Origin: Escallonia rubra
Lineage: Eukaryota; Streptophyta; Magnoliopsida; Escalloniales; Escalloniaceae
DNA: 64,000 bases
Reading direction: 5' to 3'
Assembly: GCA_033065855.1 (NCBI GenBank)
Contig: JAVXUO010002486.1
Coordinates: 1-64,000 of the forward strand
Position numbers and translations under genes: made by a program. The notes below the pieces were generated by a model. That model was given only the letters and a program-made list of their open reading frames with translations, searched no databases and was not told the DNA's origin. Positions 1-12,251 of the stretch are shown here, one piece after another (position 1 is the stretch's first letter; each line of letters begins with the position of its first letter).

Positions 1-57
1 GCCCCGACTGTGTGGTTATGGCGGCCGCAATAAGCGATGACGGAATTAGGTGCAGCA

Positions 58-353
58 TGTGGTAAATGAGAATAGTCGATTGCGGTGGTCGCAGTAGCCC
101 ATCAGAGGAACTGCGACAGGACCCTAATCTCCGACCTGAATGCCTCGAGTCCCCGGCCGGACACGGAGTTCCACCGCTTTACGGCGACGGTTGTCTCGTC
201 TCTGAGGGTTCCTCTGTACACCGTGGCGGATGCGCCTCGACCTACGAGCAGCGCGTCGTTGAAGTTTTTGGTGGCTGATTTGATCTCGGAGAGCGAGAAT
301 CGACGACAGATTTGGTCCGGCGACCATTCGAACGGCGGTCTGTTCTTCCGACA
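58..353 (-). pseudogene. Receptor-like kinase fragment (CrRLK1L/FERONIA-like), decayed
   Basis: Read on the minus strand from about 353 to 111, one frame encodes the start of a kinase domain. It opens with CRRFSLSEIKSATKNF, the juxtamembrane signature of malectin-type (FERONIA/CrRLK1L) receptor kinases. A degenerate glycine loop follows (GRGASATVYRG, where the third glycine is alanine), then the ATP-binding lysine motif VAVKR and the helix FRSEIRVLSQ. That frame stops just after LSQ. The expected continuation (PLMGYCDHRNRL) appears in another frame at about 109-72, consistent with a small out-of-frame deletion that removed the usual RHPHLV-type segment. Beyond it only scrambled similarity remains (LIYHML in a further frame). 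The extracellular and C-terminal parts are not visible, and the fragment runs toward the window edge. I read it as a host-gene relic. A sequencing error or a functional frame outside the window is less likely. Confidence 0.6.
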
Positions 354-500
354 TGGGTGCTGGGGATGGATGCGGTCGGATCGGTGAGTGCGACGACTAG
401 GGTTTGGCTTGGTTGGATTGGGAAAGAAATTTGGGAGAGAGAAAGAAACTTAGGGCATTTTAGTCATTTCTTACATTGGTTTTTTGTGAAACGCACTTAT

Positions 501-699
501 TTTTTTGGTACAATTTTTTGTAATTTTTTTTTAGTACAAAAAAGGGTGATAAGGTTTGTCACACCTTTCAAGCCGGATAGGACCGACATGGGCGGCAAAG
601 CTACTACAAGTTTTAACGCAGCTGCATTCCCAGGCTCGACCAGAGACCTCTGGTTAAGCTAGGACAGCCCCGTGCTAGCTGACCTACGCGCTTGGTGGT
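501..699 (-). mobile_element. tRNA-derived SINE with target-site duplication
   Basis: A 199-bp block is flanked by a perfect 14-bp direct repeat, TGAAACGCACTTAT, at 487-500 and 700-713. The minus strand starts GC-rich and contains a pol III B-box-like stretch (TGGTCGAGCC) about 60 bases in. It ends in an A-rich tail, seen as T runs at 501-545 on the plus strand. Flanking duplication, A-rich 3' end and an internal B box together define a SINE. The A box is weak and no family was assigned. Confidence 0.75.
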
Positions 700-1239
700 T
701 GAAACGCACTTATGAGGAGCGTGAGCATCACATGCCACTAATGTGGACGGTTTTTATAACGGTTACAACATAATTAGCACTTTGGGTGTTCTTTTGCAAC
801 TTTTGTAACAGCAGAGATCTTTTTGCAACTGACCCAAACCACGAGATTATTTTTTGCAATTTTCCCGAAATTTAACTACACGACATGACTATCGAAACAC
901 AATTATCCGTAAAACTTCATTACAACATAGTAATCTGGAAACTCGTTGACCATCAGGACCCGAAAACTTAAGCTGTTTATTCTTATTAGAAAGTATTCCA
1001 TTGTAGCGTGTTACAAAAGTGTATCAGCCAAGATGCAAAGACCAAAGGATGCCACAATGTCTTGACCGCGTGTGCCCTATTCCGATATATGCAACTGTAC
1101 TCTATAGCCGCTTCATGCTCCCAAATCCAGTATAAAAAGACATTACACATACTGCGGTTGAGGTAAATGGGAGACAAAAGGTCATGAGTAGCTGGTAGGG
1201 TATTTCAAAACAAATCTCAATTGTACAGATATATCACAG

Positions 1240-4214
1240 TTACGTCCTTGGACATGCTCTCCTCCCTAAGTTTGCAAACCTTCTGGCAACGCCGAAGATA
1301 ACCGCTTTAGTCAAGAGCCCGCGGTCAAGACTACAAGCAAGGCCAACAGCCGCACCAATAAGTACAAGCTTCGGTACGTTCATGCGCGTTGGCTTCTCAA
1401 GCGGACCAACCACTTCCGTCTCTGTTGAATCTTCATCACTTTCCAAGGATTTCAGGTAGTCCGGATCAATCTTCGTGTTTATCTGAGCCATAAATGCTGT
1501 CCGGGAGAGTGGTGCTCCGGATGCTCTTACCTTCTGGTAGGCACGCAAACCACGCTCAATCTTCTTGACAGCTGCCCACATTCCTTGCCTTATTCCAAAC
1601 TTCGCAATTTCCCCGGGGATGCCCATATCTTCATGATGGAAGAGCATCACCTCACAGGCTGTCAGATGGCCATTTCCTTTCCTTGATCCAACTGTTTCAT
1701 TTGCACCAAATAGGTAGCTCAGCTATAGAAAATTCGATGTAAAGTCTGGTAACAGATTTTACAAGTTCCACAAAACAACACGAAAAATAATTTATCCAAA
1801 AAATATTAACAGACTTTACAGGATCACTAGCGTTCCACAAATTGAACCCAAAGAGTGGTTCTCTTGGCGTTTCCACACACCAACCCAACAGTTACGTAAA
1901 AGGTAAAGATAATCAAAGCCTTGACTTACCTGCTTGAATGGACCAACTTGAATAGTAAAGGTCCACTCGTCTAGGTTTCTGCCGCCTTGGGACAGAAGGA
2001 CAGTGGACTCCCTGGTACAGGACAATAAAAGGACATTCAGAACTTAAACTTCAACAGACATCAATGACAGAGGAAATTTCAATAGCAGCGAAGTTTAACT
2101 TTAACTGGAAAAAAAATCCTCCTCTCAACCATTAAAAGTTGTAAGTTATGCTTTTTCTGTTTACTAAGTTGTCCTCTTCAGTTATTTCTCCTTTCAGGTG
2201 CCTTCAGCTGATTACTTGCCTCTTATGTCCAAGTCAAAATTTAACCTTCTTTCAATACCACTCACTAAGAACTACCACTTGACATTTATCACCTTTCCAT
2301 ACAAAAATTCAACACCCACTGGGATCTCATTAGAATTTTCACAGTTGTGCAACATTCTCCACTGAATTTGTTGAACAAAACTTACAATTTTCCCTTTTCT
2401 AATTTGGACAAACGAGACCCCAATACAATTTACCCTAAACTCAGCTATATTGCTTGCCTTCACTTTCACTTATTGCAACAAGAAACACCAAATGACATGT
2501 GTGTATACTCAAACTTAACCAAGTATTTATTAACCATCTAACTTTTGTTCTAACGACATCTCCATTACCATACCTTCGTCACACAGTAATATGTTCTTCC
2601 TGATTCCCATATTCGACGGCCAATTGTGTATTCTCTATCACTACAGAAAAAGGGAAACTGCGACAGAGAAGATTTAATAGATTAGAATCTGCAAGAAAAA
2701 TTAAAAAGCATATAAGTGGATAAGTGCAACTTGCCTCACCTTCCGTATCCAATGCAGTACCATAGTTCCCGTGGTGGGGCATTCTTCTATTGTCACTGCA
2801 TGTAGAAGCATGTCATCCCACTCCAGTCGGAACTCATCGTCCCAGAAGAAGTCCCTTAACAATTCAGGTGTAGCGTCCTCGTAGACAGTTCTGCTGCAAT
2901 ATTGAGGAGGACCGATCTAACAAATCATAAGAGCAACCAATTAAAACACAGGATACAAATCAAATCATGCTATAACGTACAAAGCACGTCTTTGATTAAG
3001 GGACCCTTGTTGATCAAGGGACCCTCAACCAAAACAACAAAAGGTGGACTCTACCTCGGGATCTCTCTGCCATGCTTGGTAGCTCATCCTGGGGCTCGAA
3101 CGATCCATAATGTGTTTCCATGGCGGGCCTCCATCTTTCCTCTCAACAAGATGGCATAAGTGTTCAAAATCTTCCTCCTTCACAACACGGCACTCGTCTT
3201 TTTGAAGATGTGAAGAACTAGACAAAAGGAAAAATGATAAAAGAACCCAGTGAGAATTCTAAGCTTTAATGCGTGTTAACAAAGTTTGATGTCAAGCACA
3301 ACCTCCACTAGAAGCTAGTGTTGCCAGGACTCGCTGGTCCATACACTTGCCCCTCATGTGGAACTGAACCCGCTACCAAGAGTGGGAGATAACATGTTTA
3401 GGGACGAAATTTCTCCAAGTGGAGGTAAAATTTGGTTTATGCAGTTGGGGAGGACGTAATTCAAAATGCAAAACCCCTGAAGTTTGTGCTAAGTTGCAGA
3501 TACTACCTGAATGTTCAACAATCACCGCCAAGATCTCAAACTTTCATTTTGTAAGCACTAGTTCCATAAAACCAAGTTCCGTCTATAAGCTCTATCTAAG
3601 GCACTGATGTAGCACCCGGAACAAAGCGACACGCTTACATATTCAACAATCATATTCATCAGTTTCTTAATAGCAATCAGATGCATTGTCTTAATGAATA
3701 GTGCACGAACTGAACTACGAGCTTCTCACATACTATGTTCAGGGATAAAACCACATTCAGCCTATGTCATTAGTCAATATATAGAGTGCGCAACTAGAAA
3801 TTATGCATTCTTCTATGAAAATTCTAGCTTAGTTTCACAATTACTCAACAATTACCTGCAATTTGGGTTCTCATTCAATTGCAATGCTAATTGGGCCGTG
3901 TCATCCACACCAGTGTCAACAATAGAGGAGGCAAAACTTGGGTTTGGGGTCCGGACCTTGATAGAATCGAAGTTCTGGGTCGAACCAAAACCCATCTTCA
4001 CAGGCGAAGGAATTAAAGCAGGTGGTGACGAAGGCGCCGAACCATCAAATTTACAAATATCAAAGCTAGCCCACCTGGGTTTCCAAGCCCATCCAACCAT
4101 AATCCCAAGGAAAAACGCAATCCAAACAGGACCCAGAAAAATCATCATCTCTAAAACAATTGCCCCCACCGTGGGCCTTCCAAATATCTCCAAAAAAGCT
4201 TCAACGAAAGCCAT
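1240..4214 (-). CDS. START-domain lipid-binding membrane protein, 438 aa
   Basis: Six exons join in phase on the minus strand: 4214-3856, 3217-3055, 2916-2740, 2657-2574, 2011-1930 and 1691-1240. All have GT-AG borders and give 438 residues. The start is MAFVEAFLEIFGRPTVG, the conserved N-terminus of this plant family, followed by a hydrophobic segment (about 20-40) ending in GWAWKPRW. Residues about 125-350 form a START (StAR-related lipid transfer) domain with ERKDGGP, YQAW, DFFWDDEFR and FFCSDREYTIGRRIW. A second hydrophobic stretch lies near the C-terminus (LVLIGAAVGLACSL, about 393-406). Family knowledge suggests a membrane-anchored lipid or sterol binding protein; the ligand is unknown. 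It resembles Arabidopsis AT5G54170 and AT3G13062 as I recall them. Exon phases and length fit an intact gene. The predicted ends are CDS only. Confidence 0.92.
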
Positions 4215-6033
4215 GGCAAATTAATCTATAGTGGCAGTGATCAAGAACGTTTAAAGAGTGGGAAAGACAAACCCATATGAAAAAACCTCCGCTAAATTAG
4301 CGGAGAGTTAGAGAGAGGGAAAGAAAATGGGAAACAAAGTGAAATAAAGGTCGGTTTCTTCGGGATAACTACGAAAGGAACATGAAGGGCAGAAGTGGAT
4401 CCGTGTTTGGCAGAGCAAAATGTGGCCTATTAGATTAGATGGAAGGGGGAGTTTAAGAAAGTACGATGAGTGGCCGCCAATACCGCAGCTGTAGCTGTGG
4501 GCAAAGGGTATCTGTTAACTTGTAGCCCTGACCATTCAACCTTATCTAGGGGGGAGGAGAGGACAAAGGACGAGTATTTCAAGGTCGGTGGTTGTAATTC
4601 CATTTCAAGTAGCGGCGGTGTCTCGGTTTCCACGTAAGCCGATTTGGACCTCGAGGGCCTATGCATTTACAGTTTTGCTACTAGTCAGGGGCCAAGGAGC
4701 GGACAGCGGTCCTGGTTTTAATCTTAGCTTTTCGTTCTCGGATTTGCTATCGCTTCATTAAATAATTATGACTCTTAATAATATCTTGTCGTCGATTAAC
4801 GTTAATAAGATATTCTACTCTCATGCTTGGTTGAGTTGGGTGAATTCTTAGTGAATTAGTTAAAAGGTGGTATGGCTGTTACTTTTCGAGTCAATGAAAG
4901 TTATCGTAATTTAACAATACTTAGTTGTCAATTTTAAGCTTTTGCGAGACGTGACTCTGTATCTTGCGCTTAATTCTTACTCATGTCCTAAGCTTTTGAT
5001 TGTTTGTGAGTAGACTAATTAGTAAGGACCAATCTAGAGGTGTACAAATCAACAACAGAAAAGTCGAGTCCTCAGACGGCAAGACACAAGTACAATGGGC
5101 TACAATGAAATCAAGTTGTAAAGAAAAAGATTTGAACCAAGACCTTGCAAAAACATCGATCTCGTTAAATCATGATATATTGTTTTGGGCTTCTTTATGT
5201 AAGCTCAACTTCTCACACTAGATGGTAATCTGCATATGTGTCTAAACGCCGTTTTGACCCTGTAAGCATACAAAAATGTTAATTCATAGACTGAAGAATT
5301 ACAAGGTACAAGTTAACGATTTCTCAATAGGGAGCCAAAAAGAAATTATGAACACACCAACTCAAGGAAATAAAATTAGGATAATTTTCACGCAACCCCT
5401 TGTAGTTTGGACGAGTTACAAAAACATATTTTTGCTTCTATTTTCTGTGAATGAGCCCCCTGTGATGCTAATTGTGTTGCATCAGTCATAAATCATGACA
5501 ATTTTCAAGAAATGTTTATTTTATCCTTACAAGTTTGTGTTCCATGATCATCCATCGTACCAAAACCTTAAAGATTTTCGACCCCGTAGCATCAGATCTG
5601 GTAATGGCAATAAGCAATCACATATGTGCAACAATTGAGCTTGCCACTACAAAAATTGCACTAGATTTGGCCGTGGTTTCATACGAGTGATGGTGGTTTA
5701 CACGGCTGAATTGGTGGTGGTTGGACGGGGCTTAGTTTTTGGGCGTATGAGTGGTGTTGTTGGACAAGACTGGGATGGTGGTAGGGTGGGACTGGTAGGG
5801 AGAAGTGGTGAAGATGAACGGGGATATGGGTTGGTGGTGTACGCAGATGGCGACAGACGACGAGTCTGGGTTGATAAACATGAGCGGTAATAAATGACGG
5901 ATGTGGGGTGGCAAATAATAGTTGTGGCTGTTGATGGGGCTGGGCTGCTGAGGGTGGTTACTAGCGCTAGGTTTTGTTGGAGGGAAGAAGATATGGGGCA
6001 TGAGTGAGAGAGAAAAGAGACGTAGGCTATTAT
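4215..6033. other. Intergenic, no gene seen
   Basis: Contains the presumed promoter of the START gene (minus strand, upstream of 4214). From 5690 to 6000 there is a G-rich, GGT-repetitive stretch whose open frames are compositional. CACTACAAAAA at 5644-5654 resembles a CACTA-element terminus, but I found no partner end. Confidence 0.5.
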
Positions 6034-6349
6034 AGGGTATGTTTGAAATCTCTTACAATTTTGTTTTCAGTTTCCAAAAAAACAAAAACCAAAAGTAGTT
6101 TAGTTTTTTTTTTTACAAAAATAAATAGGTGTTTGATTACCCAGTTTTTATTTTGAATTTTTTTATTTTGGGTGCGGCGGCGATGATCTCATAACAAAAA
6201 CCAAAACTGAAAATTCAAAACTCCAAAATTGGAGTTTTCAAATACTGCAATGTTTTAAAAACTGAAGAGAAAAAGAAAAAAAAACTGCATGTCAAATTTT
6301 TGTTCTCCAATTTACAAAACTGAAAAAAAAACCTTGTCAAACACTACCA
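6034..6349 (+). mobile_element. MITE, family A copy 1
   Basis: This is one of three related elements in the window (others at 16658-17018 and 19513-19853). Its right end, read inverted, is GGTAGTGTTTGACAAGG, and the left end is GGGTATGTTTGA. Both match the GGTAGCGTTTGGTAAC terminus of copy 2. Shared internal blocks are GTGTTTGATTACCCAG, TTTTTATTTTGA, a GC-rich centre and GGAGTTTTCAAA. No coding capacity is seen, and the superfamily is unresolved. Confidence 0.65.
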
Positions 6350-6817
6350 TAGTCATCTTCACGTATTAGTTTGTCCAAAGCATACTTTTTAAGAGCGTGC
6401 ATATCACATCTAGTTAATTTGAACAATCTTTTTTCATGGTCGCAACAAATCAGAATCGCACAGGGCATTTGCAAAAAATAGAAACAACTTTGCAACTCAC
6501 CCACCCAAACCAGGAGGGTTTGTATGCAAAATTTCCAAAGAACTACTATGATATGATTGGCAGCATCAAAGTTGAAGGCACAGCCAAACAGATCAGAGAC
6601 GGAGCAACAATCTCAGTGCCACTACCGACCTCTTTAAGCCCACGTGTTAGCAATGCCCCTATCAGCTCTTTTCCAAGTGCTCTCCTCTGCTCGTTTCCGG
6701 TAGGGAGGATCCCGATGGATTATCAAACCCTAGCCAACGTTCCGACTCGAATTCATTAGCCAATTCTTACATCTGCGATACATCCTCACCGGTCCTCAAT
6801 CCCTCCCTCTCGAAGCA

Positions 6818-9772
6818 ATGCTCTGTTCGATCTCCAGTGGCAAATCCGGTTCGAAATGGCTCGACCGGCTCCGATCCTCCAAAGGCTTCCCATCAGCCAG
6901 CGACGCCGATCTCGAACAGTTCATAAGCAATTCTTTAGATACCGAATCCACTGGCCCGAAACCAAGCACCAACTCGGTTCAGCCCGGCACAAAGCAGGAG
7001 GCTTGCCCCGAAAATGTCGGAGAGAAAGATTGTTTCATTATAATGACAAATGTGCTCTCGGAACTCTTTCACATGGGGAATTCCGACAATCTGCCCAGAA
7101 TTAACGGCAAGAAGAGCCACCGCAAGCAACCGAACCCCAGGATTTGTGTTTGTAAGCACGACGACGGAGTTTCGGCAGCGCTGCCGTCGAGCGACGGCGA
7201 TACCAGCCGTGTGGAGATTAAGGAAGCGGATATTCAGGAGAATTTGACGGAGGGGGAGGATGCTGGATTGATGGACGGTGAGGATCAGGACAGGTGTCAT
7301 GGAGATCTTTCGGCCTTTTCACGGACGGAAGTTATGGTGATTGACACAAGCTGTCCGTCGTGGAAATTCGAGAAGTTGCTGTTCAGGAGGAAGAATGTGT
7401 GGAAGGTTCGTGACAAGAAATGTAAGGCGGCCAGTGCTGGGAGGAAGAAGCGGAAGGAGGGTCTGTTGGGTGAGAATGCTGGTGGAGGGAAGAAGCCAAA
7501 GGTGTTTATCGGGCAATGCGGGTCGTCCAAAGATGCAAGTGAAGGAGAGGGTATTGGACAATCAAGTGAGGTGATGAGTTATTAACTTTTGTTACATATG
7601 ATACCAGTGAATTGCGTTATATGCTAAATGATACGAAAGCTTAGCTGAATGGTCTGTTCTATGTAGAATAAGATAGTTGAATGTCAGTGCTTATCTTTTG
7701 CATTAGCTATGTTAGCTCCATTGTGTTTCACTGTAGTTTCATGATTTGACGACTCTTAAACTCGCTTTCTTTTGCTGTTTTATTATTGCATGTGAGCTCA
7801 TAGATCAGCAACTGTTGGAACATAATGCGTGAGAGATAGATGACTTACAATGGGAAACGTTTTAGCAGATGTAACTACACATGTATGTTTGATGGACTGA
7901 AGTTGGTGCTTAGATTTGATATATCCCCATCACGGACCTGATTGTTATGCTTATTGCTGATACATTGATTCCAGCTCCTTTTGATTTTATCCACTGTGTT
8001 TGCATATGAACCTTACTGGCTGAATGCATGCTAAATTAAATGGTTTAGGGTGTCTGAGACATGAGTCATCTATCTTGAGCCTATTTGCTTATAAGTTCAT
8101 GCTTGCCAAACTTGATGTCACTTGTAAAGTATCTTATTTGATCAGCAACTTTGGAGTAATTCCACTTGATGGAATTTCAGCCATGCATTCGTAGTTTCAT
8201 AACTTAGTGGCTTAAACACCTGGTCTCCCTTAGTTCATTTTGGAGATAGTTGTTACTAATCTGTTTTATGATACTGGGTGTTTTGTCTGTTTTTATTACA
8301 TCGTTGGGATGTTGCAATTTCATCTTTGGGCACTCACATTTCTGTCTTCAACCACTTCCTATGACTTGACTGCCACACACTTTTCGGCTATTTCCTCACC
8401 CTTGGAAAATTCATTCATCTTTATTTTCTCCTCCCCCTCCTGCAAATCACTGCGATACCCACCAGTAGATGTTTCCATCAACAGTAACAACATTCCTCAA
8501 TTCCTTTCCAATTGCAAGAACTACCCCATGCATGATGCACACACACATATAGAAATATGGATTCTCTTCTTTTTACAAGAAACCCCAACCCGCTACATTA
8601 TGGGATATAGAAGTTGAAAGAGAGGCAAGGATGCTGGTGGTGGTGTCCAGCAGTGGGTGGCCATGATTTGCAGGAAAGATGAGAAATGAAAAGGAGATGA
8701 GAGAACGAATAAAGGGGCAGATTTTCCTTTCAGTGGAACCATGCTGTGGATTTTAGTTTGTAGCAGATATTTCTAGCTATGTACTGGATATAACTGTGCG
8801 CTTCAAGTGTCAATGGAGACAATCAAAGTTGATTTTTGTTTCAAGTTTTTCTTGACTAGCCATTTTATGTGCACATTGTTTACCTCGCTTTTCTAAATCC
8901 TTCTGAAATTGTGATTATCTTGTTCTCTTATGTGAACCCATTAATTGTAGCAGAAGTTAAGGATAGTTTGGAATACTGATAAGTATTAATCAGATTACTT
9001 TGCCATTAATAAATGTCAAGAAGCTAGTTCTTTTTTTTTTCCTTTCTCAAAATCATTTATCTTTTCCATTTTGGATGTAATCATTAGTAAGTTTACACAA
9101 TCTATCTGCTTACGGAAAAAGAGGTGTCTACGTTCTTGATCTTTTTGTCTGTGTTTAGATCATATTACGTCAACTCACAAGTAAACCTGTACTATATTCT
9201 GTTTGATATACCATTTCATAGATATGTGATCACCTATGAGTAGTGCAAAAGTCACAGCATGCCCCATTATCTAACAGAATTAGGGAAGTGGACTTCTCAA
9301 ATATCCTGTTTGAGTATAGGTAGCACCCAATTTAACGTGGATGTATCATGCTTACAAGCTGTAAAAAGTTGCTGCTGCAGATTAGCTGAACATTTTTTTA
9401 CTTCATTATGCTCAGTGTTCTATATGGCTTGTTCGCACCTGCAGGGATATGATCAGAATGATAAAATGGAGGGAACGTGTAGAGAGACGGCTGATATTCT
9501 TGGCCAAGTTCCTAAAAAGCGGCAAGGGGACTTGTAAGCAATTTGCAGTTTTTCAATTGTCTCTGTTTTAAGCATTTACCAACTCGTTACGTACCTAAAA
9601 ATCCCACACCACCCTGCCTCCCTAATATTTGTCTTGCAGGTTTCCTAGGAAATCAAATACGGGAGGCTCATCCATTGTTCTTATTAAAAACATCCCAACT
9701 ACTAAGAAAGGTGGGGTAAGCATTCCTAAAAGCTGTCTAAAGGCAACACAGAGACAAAACAAGGGCCGATAA
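6818..9772 (+). CDS. Plant-specific protein of unknown function, 324 aa
   Basis: Three exons join in phase: 6818-7570, 9445-9533 and 9640-9772, giving 324 residues with GT-AG borders. Extending exon 1 past the GAG|GTGATG donor soon meets a stop. Splicing there instead joins SSE to GYDQNDKMEG and later to DLFPRKSNTGGSSIVLIKNI. The N-terminus MLCSISSGKSGSKWLDRLRSSKGFP looks like a conserved motif of an uncharacterised plant family. The middle is acidic and low in complexity. Residues about 190-235 carry basic clusters (RRKNVWK, GRKKRKEG, GGKKPK) that could be nuclear localisation signals. The C-terminus is also basic (TTKKGG, RQNKGR). No catalytic domain or membrane segment is recognised. Intron 1 is long (1,874 bp). 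I infer a nuclear protein but assign no function. Confidence 0.8.
7571..9444 (+). other. Long intron 1 of the unknown-function gene
   Basis: This stretch lies between the two exons described for the 324-residue protein. It is T-rich and typical of a plant intron. Several open frames occur (for example 8240-8617) but none has a recognisable domain. No repeat or mobile element was recognised in it. Confidence 0.6.
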
Positions 9773-10608
9773 ATATGGTAGTCAGATATTCTGGAACAGA
9801 GGCAGCGAGCAAAGCAGCGATAAAACTGATATTCTGTCAGCGGCACAGCAGTAGTAGAGTCCGCCATCGGCGTTTCTTCCAATTTCCCAATCTATTTGAC
9901 TTCACAGGGGATTACTTTTTGAGGTTATGACATTCGACCATCCTGACCAACCCAAGTAGTTATTCTTTTGTCCTATCTTTGCATTTGCAGCAAACTAGCA
10001 ATGTGCTACATTCAATTCTTCAAACGATTCGCGGTCAAATTTTGATTTCTACACTTGCCACGGAATATGTCCTGTAATGCTTGTCTTGCAAGAGATGATC
10101 TCGCATATTGATCCAGGGTGATATAAAACGATCCGCTCCAATTAACTTACTGCGTGACTCGGTGATAATTAATTAAATAGAAGTCTCATATGGTATGTCT
10201 CCCTCTCTCCATTTTCCCTGTATATAAACAAAACCACCCATCAATCGCATTGCTGAGATTTCTAAACAGGTGACATGAAGAGATAAATTCTGTGTGTAGG
10301 CCTGCAAAGCGTAGTCCATCACACATTCCCTGATTACAAGTGAAAGAAAATTTCCTTCGGGTTGCTGTTACTCGGCGTTTTGCGTTAAAACCTGGTTGCA
10401 AGAACTTCGTTGCAGGAATACCAAATGGAAGTTTAGGCTTCTAAATTCTGGGGGCTCAAGGAAAACATTTGGGGTGAGTTCGTTATTAGGTGAAAAATAT
10501 GGGGTAAAAGAGGAAAAATGCTCATCAAAGCCTCAAACTTTTCTTACTTGTAAAGATCGAAAGCCTATCTATCCAAAGGGACGAGACGACCCCCACCATC
10601 ATCTTGAA
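9773..10608. other. Intergenic/promoter region upstream of the mTERF gene
   Basis: This 836-bp stretch separates two genes on the same strand. It should hold the 3' end of the unknown-function gene and the promoter and 5' leader of the mTERF gene. The frame upstream of 10609 stays open to 10396 but lacks an ATG, so I treat it as leader. Confidence 0.5.
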
Positions 10609-12251
10609 ATGGTTGCTGTTCTAGTTATGTCCCGAAACCCCTTCTCTCCGACCATAGTTCAGTCTACGTTTTCGGCCTTGGCTCTCCATAGATGGCTCTC
10701 CATCATAAAGTTCACCAGCGCTAGACCCATCGAGCAAAAATCAATACTTGCCCTAGTGGGTCCGAAACCCTCCAAGCTTGTACTCATTCAGTGCCACAGC
10801 ACTGTCACCGCCAGCAATAATCTTTTCACGGACATGGGTAAGTCTCCAAGTTCCAATTTCAAGCTCTCTGTACATAATGTGCTTGCTAAGTACTTATGTT
10901 GTAGCTATATAAATTATGCTGCTTTCTTTTTTTCACAGGTGTAATGCTAATCTCAGTCTTCCAAGAAATTGGAATTGATGAGAAAGGAGCTGAGACACTG
11001 TTAGATAACCACCCGGGTTTGAGGTTTATCCCTGTAGAATCCATACGTACCCGAATTCGAGCTTTTCAATTACTTGGGATCAATTCCCTTGTGCTTCCTA
11101 GGTTAATTGCAAAGCGACCGGATATATTGAACTCTGTTGAAATCGACTCTTTTATATGTTTTATACGAGACAATTTGGAAGGGAATATTGAACCTGCTCA
11201 GCTTGAACGCCTTTTGAGCACCACGGAGCCCAGATTACTTTTGGGTTTTGAGGGAAAGGTTAGATTGCTGCTTCATCATGGAATTCCGCGGGATATGCTT
11301 GCACATGTGCTCAACAAAGTTAATATTTCCAAAGCTTTGTGTCTCAAGTCGTCCGAGGAAATAGAAAGGACAATCACTTTCTTGAGCCGGTTTGGTGGGG
11401 TTGATTTAATCCTTAGGCGGCCCGCGATTCTCAACTATGATTTGGACAATCAGCTGATTCCAAGAATTGGGTTGTTCCTAGAGCTGAGTGGCGGTGATGA
11501 AAATGCCACGGCAATTGTGCTGCGCAAACTACCATTTATACTTGCCTACACTAGAGAGCACGTGAAAGACCATATCGAGTTCTTGGGATCATTTGCTGGG
11601 TTAAGTGATGAAGAAATATTCAGGATTGTCCTCGTGTATCCAAATTTGTTTAGTGCTAGCAAGATAAGGAAGTTGCATCCTAGAATCGATTTTCTTAAGC
11701 AATGCGGGTTGAGTTCTAATGATATATTCAGATTCTTGATCAAAGCGCCACTGTTTCTAAGCTTGTCATTTGAAGGAAACCTCGCGTACAAACTGGTTTT
11801 CTTGATGAAGATCGGCTATCAAAATAGGACAAAGGAGTTGGCAATGGCGATGGGAGCTGTCACCAGAACCAGCTGCAAGAATATGCAAGAAGTGATTAGC
11901 CTATTCTTGAACTACGGTTTAACTTGCGAGGACATTCTTGCCATGAGCAAGAAGCATCCGCAAGTACTGCAATACAATCACGAGTCTTTGGAGGAGAAGA
12001 TGGATTACTTGATTGAGGATATGGGTCGCGAGGTCGGAGAGCTGCTGGCTTTTCCTGCATTTCTTGGTTACAAATTTGATGGGAGGATTAAGCATAGGTA
12101 CGAAGAAAAGAAGAAGATATTAGGCGAAGGAATGTCCCTTAACAAGCTGTTGAGTGAGTCAGCAGCAAGATTCTCGATGAAGAAGAAGAAGAAGAAGCCG
12201 CAAAAGAATTCTGTAAAGTTGCTTGACAAACTGAATGGAGGCGAAGATTAA
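10609..12251 (+). CDS. mTERF-family organellar protein (mTERF8/pTAC15-like), 513 aa
   Basis: Two exons, 10609-10837 and 10939-12251, join in phase across ATG G|GTAAGT ... CACAG|GT to give 513 residues. Exon 1 encodes a basic, Ser/Ala-rich leader (MSRNPFSP, FSALALHRW), as expected for an organelle transit peptide. The rest is a chain of roughly 30-residue mTERF helical repeats with leucine and proline anchors (DNHPGLRFIP, AKRPDIL, RRPAILNYD, VYPNLFS, KKHPQVLQYN), then LLAFPAFLGYKFDGRIKHRYE. These proteins bind nucleic acid in plastids or mitochondria and affect transcription or RNA processing. The C-terminus ends in a lysine run (MKKKKKKPQK) encoded by an AAG repeat at 12177-12199. I chose the ATG at 10609; 10627 is also possible. 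Resemblance to Arabidopsis mTERF8/pTAC15 is from memory and from its nearness to the START gene, so no symbol is given. Confidence 0.9.

Noticed and set aside
3694-4224. 176-residue plus-strand frame over the START gene
   Set aside because: It is antisense to exon 1 of the START gene, whose exons join in phase and match a known family.
5644-5654. CACTACAAAAA as a CACTA transposon end
   Set aside because: No inverted partner end or target duplication found nearby; an 11-base match can arise by chance.
10396-10608. N-terminal extension of the mTERF protein to 10396
   Set aside because: It would begin at TTG. The first ATG in this frame that yields a transit-type leader is 10609.
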